Source: Bacillota bacterium (GTDB taxonomy: Bacteria; Bacillota; Sulfobacillia; Sulfobacillales; Sulfobacillaceae). From it: a DNA stretch of 57,041 bases. The DNA is taken from contig JAJZZA010000013.1 of the NCBI GenBank assembly GCA_021797825.1, positions 1 through 57,041 on the forward strand, read 5' to 3'. Below, piece after piece: positions 6,977-16,571 of the stretch. Position 1 is the first letter of the stretch. Every line of letters begins with the position of its first letter. Below the pieces are notes generated by a model. The model was given only the letters and a program-made list of their open reading frames with translations, ran no database searches and was not told the DNA's origin. Made by a program: the position numbers and the translations under genes.

Positions 6977-9543
6977 AGGTCGACCTCTTCATCGCGCGTT
7001 CCGTCCCAAAGCTCCCGATAGGCGGGCGCCGCCGCCGCCAGCCGTTTGGCGTACGACGCGACCTCGGCCGGGCAAATCGCGGCCAGCGAACAGGAACGGC
7101 AGACATCACGCTGGGGATGGGGAGCCGGAAAAAACTGGCCCAAGGCCATGCGTTGGGCCATGCCGTCCAGAATTTCGTAAACCCGCCGGTTTCGGGCAGG
7201 GGAATCCGGTCCCAGCCGGCGGACCCGAAAACCGCTTTTTTGGCTTATCCCCATCAGCACGGCGTCCAACTGGTCCGGATCCAGCCCAAAAACGGCCGCG
7301 GTTCCGAGATGATAAAGCGCCAGTTGCAAGACGGCGGGCTCGACCCGGTTGGGATCCGGCAGTTCTCCCGTCTTGTAATCCACCAGTAGCCAGCGTCCGT
7401 CGTGTCCCCGGTCCAACCGGTCCAGCCGCCCCGACAAGCGCCACACCGAGACGCCGGTATCAAGCTCCCACTGCAAGCCTAATTCTGCCCAGGACATTTC
7501 CGGCCGGGAGGTCCACAGCGTTTCCCGCCAAACCGCTTCCGACAATTCGGAGGCCAGCTTGTGTTCGGCGGCCCGCACTAGGGAGGGGGGAACCGGATCG
7601 GGGACCGGGAACTGCCGAATGGCCCGTGCCACGGCGGCGGCTATCTCGTCGCGGGCAAGGGCGGTACGGGGTTGTTCGGCCAAAAGCTGCAGGGCCTGGT
7701 GCGCCCATCGGCCCAGCAAGGCAGGGGATACCTCGGCGGCTTCCTCGTCAGCGTCGGGGCTTAAAACCCCTAAAGCCTGCCTCCAAAAAAACCGATAGGG
7801 ACAGGCGCCGAATGTTTCCAGAGCCGAGGGGGACAATTCCTCGGAAGTCAATCTAAAAGACGGTCCGGTCACCTGTCCCGTCCACCGCGAGTATGCGTCG
7901 ACATCCCGCCAATGCCGATACCAGGCGCGGGCGCCGTCTCCCGGCCCTTCGTCTACGGGCAACTGCGGCAGGGCGGACATGATCGCCTCCGCTTCCGGCT
8001 TGGCTGACCCGCGGTCAACCAGCCAGACGGTGTCACCCGGACCGGGATGGGACAACACCATGCGACGATACGCGGTCCGCGCCCGCCGCCAGGCTTCCCG
8101 GGCCAGACCGGCGCGTTCCAGCAAGAGGTTGCGCGACGGGGCCGCACTCTCGGGCAATGCGATCACCACGCGCGCCCCGGCCACGGGCGGGGTGTCGTCC
8201 TCCCCGCTGTCGGCGGACGGCCTCGCGAGAAGCTGGCGCACCAGGGGGGGATCGGGCGGCAGTTCCCACGCGTCAAATATCCGCCAGCTTTGCGCCGCGG
8301 CGACGCGTTCGGCAGAGACCCGCCCGGGTTGCCGGGCCGCCGCTTCCGCCACCAGCGCTCCCACTTGGCGCCACGTTTTGGCGGCCGCAAGATGATGCGC
8401 CCATTGCCGCGCCCAGTTTAATTCCCGGGCGGCTCCCGCATCCCCGCCGAGCCGCATCCGCCACCCCCCCGGACGGCGGTACAAGGCGGTGCGCAACCCG
8501 GGGTCGCACGCCACCCCGCGGTCCTCCAGCCAGAACAAGGTCTCCGGCCGCGGCGCCTCATCATGCGCCACGGACAAAAAGGTCCGCCAAAACGCGTCAT
8601 CCCGGGCGGCTGGCATCCACATGTCGAGTCCCACCCGCCGGCCCGCGGCGGCCAGCGATGTCCTGACCGCCGGGTCGCCCCCAACCAGCAGCGGGGGTTC
8701 GGCAGCGAGGGTCCCGTCACCCAGATGGTGTTGGACAATTTGGAGGACAGCCTGAATTTGACCCATCTCCGAGTCGGCTCCGATCCGGCGAACGGTGCCC
8801 ATGACCTCGCCGGTTACCGGCATTGCCTCCATCCCGACACCCAGCCGGCGCCAGACCGCGACCCACGGTGCCAAATAACGCCAGGCCGCACGATTCGCCA
8901 AGACATGCGCCGGCCAAGGCGTTAGAATGGTTAGGGAGCCTCGCGCCAGATGCTTAAGCAGTCCCCACTGGTCGGCGTGCGCTTCCGTCAATCCATAAAG
9001 CATGAACACGGGATCGTGCTCCGAGCCATCATTCCCGTTTTCACCGGCATATTGGTAAACCCGGGATGTGTCCCAAGCGGATGCGATGGCAGCGGCCTGC
9101 CCGAGCATGTCATTCAGCCAGGCCATGATCGGCGCCCAGGGCACGCCGCGCCGCGCCAGCTCGTCGCTGGTGACTCCCTCCCGGCGAAGCGTCCAGGCGG
9201 CGTTGACCAACGCCTCGCGGATATCCGGCGGCTTGGGCCGAAACACGTCGACCAGGTCGTCGGGCACCAGGCGGGCGAGCACCGATTCCGCAGCCGGCGG
9301 CAAAGGGGTAGTGCCTTCCGGGGCGCAACGCCAGGCCCATTGATCTAGTGTCATGATATGAACGTTAACCGTGGCCCCCTGCGCGCTTAGACGTTCGGCC
9401 AGGTGGGCTCCCGCCCCCGGTGACGGCACAATCGTCACGATCGGCCGGAGAGGCGCGGACCGGCGGATCGATAGGATATGTGCCCGCCAGCGGGCAAGCA
9501 ATTGGCGGGGATGTCCTAGAATCAGACGCGAATCTTGATGCAT
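6973..9543 (-). CDS. addB: AddB-type nuclease/helicase-like subunit B lacking a P-loop
   Basis: Partner of AddA in end resection and recombination. The C-terminal part has the RecB-family nuclease site GRLDRLDR...LLVDYKTG and an iron-sulfur cluster set: one Cys in LETFGACPYRFFW and three in CRSCSLAAIC. That is the AddB signature. The N-terminus (LILGHPRQLLARW) lacks the GxGKT P-loop found in B. subtilis AddB, and the protein is short at 856 residues. The start at 9543 has an AGGAGG site 7 bp upstream. It overlaps addA by ATGA, so the two are translated as a pair. Confidence 0.9.
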   Translation of the reverse strand: MHQDSRLILGHPRQLLARWRAHILSIRRSAPLRPIVTIVPSPGAGAHLAERLSAQGATVNVHIMTLDQWAWRCAPEGTTPLPPAAESVLARLVPDDLVDVFRPKPPDIREALVNAAWTLRREGVTSDELARRGVPWAPIMAWLNDMLGQAAAIASAWDTSRVYQYAGENGNDGSEHDPVFMLYGLTEAHADQWGLLKHLARGSLTILTPWPAHVLANRAAWRYLAPWVAVWRRLGVGMEAMPVTGEVMGTVRRIGADSEMGQIQAVLQIVQHHLGDGTLAAEPPLLVGGDPAVRTSLAAAGRRVGLDMWMPAARDDAFWRTFLSVAHDEAPRPETLFWLEDRGVACDPGLRTALYRRPGGWRMRLGGDAGAARELNWARQWAHHLAAAKTWRQVGALVAEAAARQPGRVSAERVAAAQSWRIFDAWELPPDPPLVRQLLARPSADSGEDDTPPVAGARVVIALPESAAPSRNLLLERAGLAREAWRRARTAYRRMVLSHPGPGDTVWLVDRGSAKPEAEAIMSALPQLPVDEGPGDGARAWYRHWRDVDAYSRWTGQVTGPSFRLTSEELSPSALETFGACPYRFFWRQALGVLSPDADEEAAEVSPALLGRWAHQALQLLAEQPRTALARDEIAAAVARAIRQFPVPDPVPPSLVRAAEHKLASELSEAVWRETLWTSRPEMSWAELGLQWELDTGVSVWRLSGRLDRLDRGHDGRWLLVDYKTGELPDPNRVEPAVLQLALYHLGTAAVFGLDPDQLDAVLMGISQKSGFRVRRLGPDSPARNRRVYEILDGMAQRMALGQFFPAPHPQRDVCRSCSLAAICPAEVASYAKRLAAAAPAYRELWDGTRDEEVDL

Positions 9544-9622
9544 GGCGGGACCTCCTGTGTTCTTTGCCTAATTCTACGGGAAGGCCAGGATCCCCTGCCG
9601 ATGCGGGAGGGTGACCGACAGC

Positions 9623-10465
9623 GTGATCCGAATGATAGCCTGTGATTTGGACGGAACCCTGCTGGACCGGCGGGCTGCCATCCGTCCGCGTTCCGCGCGT
9701 TTGCTGGGCGACCTGGCCGCAATGGGCCTCATCGTCGTATTGGCGACCGGACGCAGTTGGCGCACCGCCGTTAAAATCCAACGTCAAATCGGCTTGGCGG
9801 GCCCCATCATCGCCCACAACGGCGCTTGCGTCTTCGACCCGGCCACGGGCCAAGAGCTTTACCGGCGCGGCATTCCGTTCCAAACTGCCCGGAGCATGGT
9901 CAGTTGGGCCGATCCTCGCCGGATCATGCTGCGCTGCTACCTCGGCTATGATCGCCCGGTTCTGTTTAATCGTTTTGACGCTCCCCATCAACTCTGTTGG
10001 CTGCGCCCGGAAGACCGGCTGGCTCCCGCCCTGGCCCACACGCTGCGCGAGGATCCCGTCGAGGTGTTTTTGTCCGGCCGCCACGAGGTCGATGCCTTCA
10101 TTCACCGGTTTGGCTTGACCGGGCCAGATTACGAGTTGACGGTGTTCCCGCATCCCGGATACCGCGAAGTCAACATCTGTGCGCCACAAGTTGACAAAGC
10201 GGAAGCCTTGGACGCATTGGCCCGCCGGTGCCGTATCGCCTCCCAGGAGGTGCTGGCGTTGGGTGACGGGCTCAACGATGTCAACATGCTGCAATGGGCT
10301 GGGGTTGGCATCGCCATCGGCGACGGCCCGGCTGCGGCCCGGACGGCCGGGGCATACGTAACCCCGGCGGGTGATGACGAGCCCGTGTATAGCGGCTTGT
10401 CGTGGGCCATCGTGGCGGGCTTGCTGCCCAACCCCGAGGCGTTCAACCTCTTGCGGCCAGTTTAG
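9623..10465 (+). CDS. Cof-type HAD hydrolase (HAD-IIB phosphatase)
   Basis: Haloacid-dehalogenase phosphatase of about 280 residues, probably acting on sugar or cofactor phosphates. Motif I is DLDGTLLD with the nucleophilic Asp, motif II is ATGRS, the conserved Lys is in VDKAEALDALA, and motif IV is GDGLNDVNML. The middle holds a IIB-type cap. The GTG at 9623 is preferred: GGAGGGTGA lies about 9 bp upstream, while a GTG at 9611 sits directly on that site. It is divergent from addB and convergent with hutH, the two stop codons overlapping by 4 bp at 10462-10465. The substrate cannot be told from sequence. Confidence 0.9.
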   Translation: MIRMIACDLDGTLLDRRAAIRPRSARLLGDLAAMGLIVVLATGRSWRTAVKIQRQIGLAGPIIAHNGACVFDPATGQELYRRGIPFQTARSMVSWADPRRIMLRCYLGYDRPVLFNRFDAPHQLCWLRPEDRLAPALAHTLREDPVEVFLSGRHEVDAFIHRFGLTGPDYELTVFPHPGYREVNICAPQVDKAEALDALARRCRIASQEVLALGDGLNDVNMLQWAGVGIAIGDGPAAARTAGAYVTPAGDDEPVYSGLSWAIVAGLLPNPEAFNLLRPV

Positions 10466-11979
10466 GGAAGCACCGAGCGCGCCACGTCCCGTGCCGCGGA
10501 CGAGGACAGCGCCGCCCGCACGGCCTCGATGTCGGGAGCCAGCCAGCGGTCAACTGTCCAGGCCGGAACCAAGCTCCGCACGAACCGGTACACCGCGCGA
10601 GTGCGCGGTGCCAGCAGATGGGGCCCAAGAAATTCCGCGGCTTGGGCCGCGCACAACAGCTCTATCGCCAAAACCGCCTCGAGGTTTTGGGCAATCGTCC
10701 ACGCCTTGCGGGCGGCGGTCATTCCCATCGAGACATGGTCCTCTTGATTGGCGGAGGTTGGAATGGAGTCCACGCTGGCCGGATGCGCCCACACCTTGTT
10801 CTCCGACACCAGGCTGGCGGCGGTATACTGCGCCAGCATCAGACCGGAATTCAAGCCCCCCTGAGCCACCAGAAACGGCGGCAGCCCCGAGAGCGCCGGA
10901 TTAACCATCCGCTCAACTCGCCGCTCACTGATGTCGGCCCATTCCGCCAAAATAATTCCCAGATAATCCAGCACCAGCGCCACCGGCTGCCCATGGAAAT
11001 TCCCGGCCGAGATGACCGTATCGGACTCGGCGAACAACAGCGGATTGTCGGTCACGCTGTTGGCTTCGCGCCTTAGCACCTCCGCCACATGGGCCAACCC
11101 GTCGCGGCCGGCTCCGTGCACCTGGGGAACGCAGCGTAGAGAATAGGCGTCTTGCAGCCGAATTTCCCCAGGGTCCGTGGTTAGGCGGCTGTCCCGCAGC
11201 AAGTGCCGCAAATGGCGGCCGACCAGTTCCTGCCCGGGATGCGGCCGAACCGCCGCCACCTTGGGGTCGTAGGCCCGCGGGATGCCGCGCAATACCTCCA
11301 CCGACAGCGCGGCGGCGATGTCGGCCCAATCCGCCAGCTGCTCGGCCCGCTCCGCCGTCAACGCCCCCACCGCCGTCATGGCCTGGGTCCCGTTGATCAG
11401 CGCCAGCCCTTCCTTGGCTTCCAACGGCAACGCCACGAGCCCAGCGCGGGCCAGCGCCTCGCCCGCAGGCCGCACATTCCCGTCTACCCACGCGGTTCCT
11501 TCCCCCATGACGACCAGGGCCAAATGAGCCAACGGCGCCAAGTCCCCGCTGGCCCCCACCGATCCCTGTGAGGGCACCACCGGGGTCACCCCCCGGTTCA
11601 AGAAATTCACCAACTGCTCGACTAATGCCATCCGCACCCCCGAGAAACCCTTGGCCAGGGCATTGACCCGCAAGAGGATCATCGCCCGGCTCACCGCCGG
11701 GGGAAACGGCGGGCCCACCCCGGCCGCATGGCTCCGCAGCAGATTCTCTTGCAGCATGCGCCGGTGGTGCGCGTCGATCAGCACATCGCTAAATCGCCCA
11801 AATCCCGTCGTCACCCCATAGACCGGGCGCTCTTCGGCCAGGTATTGCTCTACCATGCGACGGGAGGCCGCCACCCGTGTGGCGACCTCCGGCGAGAGCA
11901 AAACCGGCCGATACTCAACGGCAACTTCCCGAATATCCGTAAGGGTCAGCGCGTCGCCGGTGATGCCCAGCGCGGTCAT
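10462..11979 (-). CDS. hutH: Histidine ammonia-lyase
   Basis: Deaminates L-histidine to urocanate with the autocatalytic MIO cofactor. The 505-residue product has the MIO tripeptide in GSVGASGDLAPLAHLAL, the N-terminal YGVTTGFGRFSDV (catalytic Tyr loop), FHGQPVALVLDYL, and a QEDHVSMGMTAARKA stretch, all typical of HutH. The ATG at 11979 is chosen for its GAGGAGG site 8 bp upstream; the frame stays open further up without one. It stands alone: no hutU, hutI or hutG is seen, so urocanate use must be encoded elsewhere or the enzyme serves another role. Confidence 0.93.
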   Translation of the reverse strand: MTALGITGDALTLTDIREVAVEYRPVLLSPEVATRVAASRRMVEQYLAEERPVYGVTTGFGRFSDVLIDAHHRRMLQENLLRSHAAGVGPPFPPAVSRAMILLRVNALAKGFSGVRMALVEQLVNFLNRGVTPVVPSQGSVGASGDLAPLAHLALVVMGEGTAWVDGNVRPAGEALARAGLVALPLEAKEGLALINGTQAMTAVGALTAERAEQLADWADIAAALSVEVLRGIPRAYDPKVAAVRPHPGQELVGRHLRHLLRDSRLTTDPGEIRLQDAYSLRCVPQVHGAGRDGLAHVAEVLRREANSVTDNPLLFAESDTVISAGNFHGQPVALVLDYLGIILAEWADISERRVERMVNPALSGLPPFLVAQGGLNSGLMLAQYTAASLVSENKVWAHPASVDSIPTSANQEDHVSMGMTAARKAWTIAQNLEAVLAIELLCAAQAAEFLGPHLLAPRTRAVYRFVRSLVPAWTVDRWLAPDIEAVRAALSSSAARDVARSVLP

Positions 11980-12016
11980 CGTCACGTCCTCCTCAAGAAT
12001 CGCCGCGCTCTGGGCA

Positions 12017-13321
12017 TCAGGCACCCGGCGCGGATTGCGCCGGAACAATGAGTGACAGCGCGCGGCTATCTTCCACCAGATGCCGGGCCCGCGCCTCCTC
12101 GATGTCACGCAAACGGACGGAGGCTACCACATCGACATAACTGTACAAATCGATCCCCCGAAAATAGAAATGGTTAAAGGCATACGCCAGATCTTCCGGA
12201 TTCTGAAAGAGCCCGAGGAAGTCGCCCATTTCCCGTTTCTTGAGTCGCTCCAGAGCTTCTTCGGTCAGGGGTTCCTGGGCCAGGCGCTCCGTCAAAACGG
12301 CCTCGAGCCGTTTGGGGTCGGGCGTTTCACCGCCCAGGTTGGAAAACCCAAATGTGTCGGTTCCGCTGTAGCGGGCCGAAAAGCGATCGTTTATCAGTCC
12401 CGCTTGATACAAATCCGTGAAAAGCGCCGACGAACGGCCCAATAGCATCGACCACATCAGCCCCAGTACGATTTCGTGGCGCAGCCAGGCCGGTCCCGTC
12501 ATTCCCGCCGCATGGTCCTTATAGCCCATCATGAAAAGCGGAGCGGCCACCGGCATGGGCTGCTCGACACGCCGTTCTTTAACCACTTCCGGCTCAGGGG
12601 GATAGATCCGGACAATGTCCCCTTGCCGCAAAAACTGCTTGTTTTGCTGATTGTGCACGACCTGGTCGGCCACCGCCTGCGGATCCACGTCACCAATCAC
12701 CAACACCAACATATTCCCGGGGTGATAAAACGTGTTGTGGCATCGGTACAAGTCATCGGGGGTGATGGCCCGGATGGATTCCACGGTCCCGGCAATATCA
12801 ATCCGGGCGGGGTGGTAGTGGTACAAGGCGCGCATCAGGTTGGAATGCAGGCGGTCGCCCGGCATGTCGAGATACATGCGGATTTCCTGTTCGATAATTC
12901 CCTTTTCTTTCTCCACGTTGTCCTCGGTAAAGTATGGCCGCTGCACGAAATCGAGCAGGACCTCCAGATTCGCGGACACCTCCGAGGTGGTGGAGAAGAG
13001 GAAGGTCGTCGAGGTATAGTCGGTATAGGCGTTCGATGAAGCCCCCAGCCGCGCAAAGTCATCAAAGACGTCGCCGCCGTCCTGCTTTTCAAACATCTTG
13101 TGTTCCAGAAAATGAGCAATGCCGTCGGGCACCTTCATTTCGAGGTCGGACCCGGGGACCCGGAAATGGTTGTCAATCGAACCGTAGCGGGTGGCGAAGG
13201 TGGCAAAAGTTTTCTTAAAACCCGGCCGCGGAATAACCACCACGTCCAACCCGGATTCGAGCCGGTGGCGATAGGATTTTTCCCCGAGCTCGGGGCGCTC
13301 GAACGCTTCCAGCTTAGCCAT
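12017..13321 (-). CDS. M16 family zinc peptidase, YmfH-like (active subunit)
   Basis: Pitrilysin-family peptidase of 434 residues. The inverted zinc motif HFLEH (about residues 70-74) and the downstream glutamate in EKEKGIIEQE are intact, so this subunit can bind zinc. It matches the B. subtilis YmfH type, which pairs with a catalytically dead YmfF partner. Exactly such a partner is encoded immediately upstream, with an 8-bp overlap. Together they probably form a heterodimeric peptide-degrading chamber in the cytoplasm. No signal peptide is visible. Confidence 0.9.
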   Translation of the reverse strand: MAKLEAFERPELGEKSYRHRLESGLDVVVIPRPGFKKTFATFATRYGSIDNHFRVPGSDLEMKVPDGIAHFLEHKMFEKQDGGDVFDDFARLGASSNAYTDYTSTTFLFSTTSEVSANLEVLLDFVQRPYFTEDNVEKEKGIIEQEIRMYLDMPGDRLHSNLMRALYHYHPARIDIAGTVESIRAITPDDLYRCHNTFYHPGNMLVLVIGDVDPQAVADQVVHNQQNKQFLRQGDIVRIYPPEPEVVKERRVEQPMPVAAPLFMMGYKDHAAGMTGPAWLRHEIVLGLMWSMLLGRSSALFTDLYQAGLINDRFSARYSGTDTFGFSNLGGETPDPKRLEAVLTERLAQEPLTEEALERLKKREMGDFLGLFQNPEDLAYAFNHFYFRGIDLYSYVDVVASVRLRDIEEARARHLVEDSRALSLIVPAQSAPGA

Positions 13322-14624
13322 CCTGGGCTTCCCCCTGTCCTTCTCCGTCTGCGGTCAGAAAATGCACGGTGTCGAGCCTAATCTTTTCCGCCACGGCCTG
13401 AATATCCGAGATGGTGACCCTCTCCAGAGCTTGCATCAACCGTCGTCCGGTCATGCCGTTTCCCACCAGCACGTGTTCCAGTTGACGCCCCACAATCTGG
13501 CTGGGCGAATCCTCCTCGGACAAAATGTCATTGCAGAAGGCTTTCAAGGTGAAGGCCATTTCCTCGGCGGAAATGGCTCCGGCCTGCATCGCCTCCAACT
13601 GCTGATCGATGATCCGGCGCACTGCGGAATAGTCGTCAAACTCGATCCCTGCCCCAATGACCATCAGTGCCAGCGGGGCGTCGAGGCGCGCGAAAGCGTA
13701 ATATGCCAGACTGTGCTTTTCACGCACATTGACAAACAACTTGGAATGCGGAAACCCTCCGAGCACACCAGCATACATCATCAATGCGGGATACTGGGGA
13801 TCGGCAGCGGAAATCCCGGTTCCAAACCCCATGTTGACTTTCCCCTGCCGCACGGCCTGACGTTCAATGACCTCCTGCCCGTCATGTCGGGGTACAAACG
13901 GAATAATCGGCGTCAGCGGCTGCCGAAAGCCCTGCCATTGTTTGTGAACATAGTCTTCGATGCGGCTGGGATCGACATCGCCCACGACAAATAGCAGCGA
14001 CGGCAAGGTGGTTTTAACCGACTGGTAATAATCCAGCAGCTCGCTCCCGGTTATATTCTCTACATCCGCAATCGTTCCCAGTTTGCGGAGCCCAAACCGT
14101 CGGCCGTCGGCAAGAATTTCGACCAGGCGGCTCATCGCGTATTGTCCCTTGTCATTAATCAGCGCCTGTATTTGGCGTTTCAGCAAAATCTTTTCTTGCT
14201 GCACGATTCCCGGATCAAAGCCATCCGGTCCCAAGTGCGGATCGCTCGAGACCTCACTCAAGAAATCCAACGCTTGGCGCAAGGTGTCGGGGTGCCCGGG
14301 CAAAAACCGCCCATTGATGACTTCCAAGTGCATAGACAGCAGTTGCTTGTCGGCCACCTTGCCCACTTCCGCCCGAAAGCTGGCGCCATACAGCTCTTCC
14401 AGTTCGCGTTCAATGGCAACGAGAGACGGCCAGCGACGCGTCCCTCGCCGCAGCACATGAGGCAACAGTGCGCCTTTGGCGGCATCTTGCGGGGTCAATT
14501 CATTTATCCAAAACGCATGCAGCGTGATGGTTTTAAAGCGTGGGGTGGGATAGCAATACCACCCGATTCCGTTTTGAAATTCCCCGACGAAGCCATCTTC
14601 CGTGTAGCCGCCCGACGTCACCAA
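13314..14624 (-). CDS. M16 family peptidase-like protein, YmfF-like (non-zinc subunit)
   Basis: A 436-residue pitrilysin-fold protein. Where active members have HxxEH it reads LLPHVLRRGT, so the zinc site is lost. The C-terminal R/Y substrate-binding element is kept in GGFPHSKLFVNVREKHSLAYYAFARLD. This is the pattern of the YmfF partner that completes the active site of YmfH. It overlaps the YmfH-like gene by 8 bp and starts 48 bp after ftsH. A role in peptide turnover is inferred from the family. Confidence 0.9.
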   Translation of the reverse strand: MVTSGGYTEDGFVGEFQNGIGWYCYPTPRFKTITLHAFWINELTPQDAAKGALLPHVLRRGTRRWPSLVAIERELEELYGASFRAEVGKVADKQLLSMHLEVINGRFLPGHPDTLRQALDFLSEVSSDPHLGPDGFDPGIVQQEKILLKRQIQALINDKGQYAMSRLVEILADGRRFGLRKLGTIADVENITGSELLDYYQSVKTTLPSLLFVVGDVDPSRIEDYVHKQWQGFRQPLTPIIPFVPRHDGQEVIERQAVRQGKVNMGFGTGISAADPQYPALMMYAGVLGGFPHSKLFVNVREKHSLAYYAFARLDAPLALMVIGAGIEFDDYSAVRRIIDQQLEAMQAGAISAEEMAFTLKAFCNDILSEEDSPSQIVGRQLEHVLVGNGMTGRRLMQALERVTISDIQAVAEKIRLDTVHFLTADGEGQGEAQDG

Positions 14625-14672
14625 CTAATCCCTCCCCGTTATCGTGCCCACAGCGGGCATTTGCTTCCTGGC

Positions 14673-16487
14673 TTACACGGCGACCTCGGTCCCTTTGACA
14701 ATGGCCAGCAGTTCCTCCGCCAAGAGGGTCTCCTTTTCCATCAAGGCCAGTGCCAAACGGTTAAGGGCAATACGGTGGGTGCTGAGAATCTGTTTCGCCC
14801 GTTGATATTGTTGGGTGACAATATCCCGCACTTCGCGATCGATGGCCGACGCCACTTCCTCGCTGTAGTCACGCTCCCGACCAAAATCGCGTCCCAAAAA
14901 GATTTGGTCCTGACGCTGACCAAAGGTCATGGGGCCCAGATTTTCCGACATCCCGTACTCGGTTATCATTTGACGCACTACCGCCGTCGATTTCTCCAGG
15001 TCGTTCTGGGCCCCGGTCGAGACTTCCCCGAAAACGAGTTCTTCGGCCGCCCGTCCCCCTAACGCCATGGCGACCTGGTCGATCATCTGGGCTTTGGTCA
15101 CTAAATACCGATCCTCTTGCGGCATCGGCATGGTATAGCCCATGGCCATGCCGCGGGGGATGATGGTAACCTTGTGCACCGGATCGCCGTTAGGCACCAG
15201 CATCCCCACCAAGGTGTGTCCGGATTCGTGAAAGGCCACCGCCCGCTTCTCTTTTTCGGAAATCACGCGCGTCTTTTTTTGTGGGCCGGCCATGACCCGC
15301 TCCGCGGCTTCTTCAAAGTCCTTGAGGTGAATCCGCCGTTCATGGCCGCGCGCCGCCAACAGCGCGGCCTCATTGGCCAGGTTGGCTAAATCGGCGCCCG
15401 TATAACCCGGCGTGCGCTTGGCGATAATCTCCATGTCCACATCGTCATCTATCGGCTTGTTCCGCGTGTGCACCTTCAAAATCGCTTGCCGGCCTTTGAC
15501 ATCGGGTTTGTGCACCACAATCTGGCGGTCAAACCGCCCGGGCCGCAACAACGCCGAATCCAGAACATCCGGGCGATTGGTGGCGGCGATGACAATAATC
15601 CCCTCGTTCACCCCAAACCCGTCCATTTCCACCAGCAATTGATTTAGCGTCTGTTCCCGCTCATCGTGTCCCCCGCCGTAGCCAGCACCCCGCATTCGTC
15701 CGACTGCATCGATTTCGTCAATGAAGATAATGCAGGGGGCGTTTTTTTTGGCTTGGTCGAACAAATCGCGCACGCGGGAGGCCCCCACCCCGACAAACAT
15801 TTCCACAAAATCGGACCCGCTGTCCGAAAAGAAGGGGACCCCCGCCTCGCCGGCAACGGCCCGCGCCAAAAGCGTCTTGCCGGTGCCGGGTGCGCCCGAC
15901 AGCAACACCCCCTTGGGGATGCGCGCGCCCAGTTCCAGGTATTTCTTGGGATAGCGCAAGAAATCGACGATTTCGGCGAGTTCATTTTTTTCCTCTTCGA
16001 CCCCGGCGACGTCTTCAAAGGTGACCCGGCGCCGATCTTCGGTATGCAGCCGCGCCCGGGATTTCCCGAACTGCATTACCCGGCTGCCGCCCCCCTGGGT
16101 CTGGTTGAAAAAGAAATACAGCATGAACACAATCATAAGCACCGGCAGCACGTTTGAAATCAAGGTAATCCACAGCGAGTTGGTCGAGGGCCGCAAGATG
16201 GTGACGGTGACATGGTCCCCCACCAGTTGATTGGCAAGCGGTGCCGTGCCTTCCGTCGCATAGGTGGTTTGAAAGCGTTTGCCCGTGGTCGTGATGGCCG
16301 TCACCACATGACTTTGGGGATCAAGTTGCGCCTGGGCCACTTGGCCGCTGCCCGCCATCTTCAACAGCTGGCTGTACGATTCGGTAGGAACCGCTGCCTG
16401 GGGGCTGTTGGTCAGCTCCCATAGCGTCGAAACCAAAAGAATTGCAAAGATAACTGTCAGCACCCCGCGCAACCACCGGTTGGTCAC
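14673..16487 (-). CDS. ftsH: ATP-dependent zinc metalloprotease FtsH
   Basis: Membrane-bound AAA+ protease degrading membrane and regulatory proteins. With the GTG start at 16487 the protein has 604 residues: membrane helix 1 at about 8-24, an external domain, helix 2 at about 105-127, Walker A GAPGTGKT at 198-205, Walker B IIFIDEID, the second region of homology ending RPGRFDR, and the zinc site HESGH at 420-424. The GTG has AAGGAG 8 bp upstream; the longer frame would add 42 unlikely residues. In B. subtilis hpt separates tilS and ftsH; here it is absent. Confidence 0.96.
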   Translation of the reverse strand: MTNRWLRGVLTVIFAILLVSTLWELTNSPQAAVPTESYSQLLKMAGSGQVAQAQLDPQSHVVTAITTTGKRFQTTYATEGTAPLANQLVGDHVTVTILRPSTNSLWITLISNVLPVLMIVFMLYFFFNQTQGGGSRVMQFGKSRARLHTEDRRRVTFEDVAGVEEEKNELAEIVDFLRYPKKYLELGARIPKGVLLSGAPGTGKTLLARAVAGEAGVPFFSDSGSDFVEMFVGVGASRVRDLFDQAKKNAPCIIFIDEIDAVGRMRGAGYGGGHDEREQTLNQLLVEMDGFGVNEGIIVIAATNRPDVLDSALLRPGRFDRQIVVHKPDVKGRQAILKVHTRNKPIDDDVDMEIIAKRTPGYTGADLANLANEAALLAARGHERRIHLKDFEEAAERVMAGPQKKTRVISEKEKRAVAFHESGHTLVGMLVPNGDPVHKVTIIPRGMAMGYTMPMPQEDRYLVTKAQMIDQVAMALGGRAAEELVFGEVSTGAQNDLEKSTAVVRQMITEYGMSENLGPMTFGQRQDQIFLGRDFGRERDYSEEVASAIDREVRDIVTQQYQRAKQILSTHRIALNRLALALMEKETLLAEELLAIVKGTEVAV

Positions 16488-16540
16488 ACCTGCCACTCCT
16501 TCCGCACCCGCCTGTAGCGTTCGGGCATAAACACCAACCC

Positions 16541-16571
16541 CGCCGGACCCGGCAGGGATTTTTATATTATA
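16541..16571 (-). promoter_or_regulatory. Extended -10 promoter and leader hairpin of ftsH
   Basis: TGCTATAAT on the minus strand (-10 at 16566-16571) has the extended TGn element; no good -35 is seen. It overlaps the tilS stop codon. About 10 bases downstream the transcript would fold a GC-rich hairpin (16541-16560) inside a roughly 70-nt leader. On the plus strand the same hairpin is followed by ATTTTT and looks like a terminator for antisense transcripts. Confidence 0.55.
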
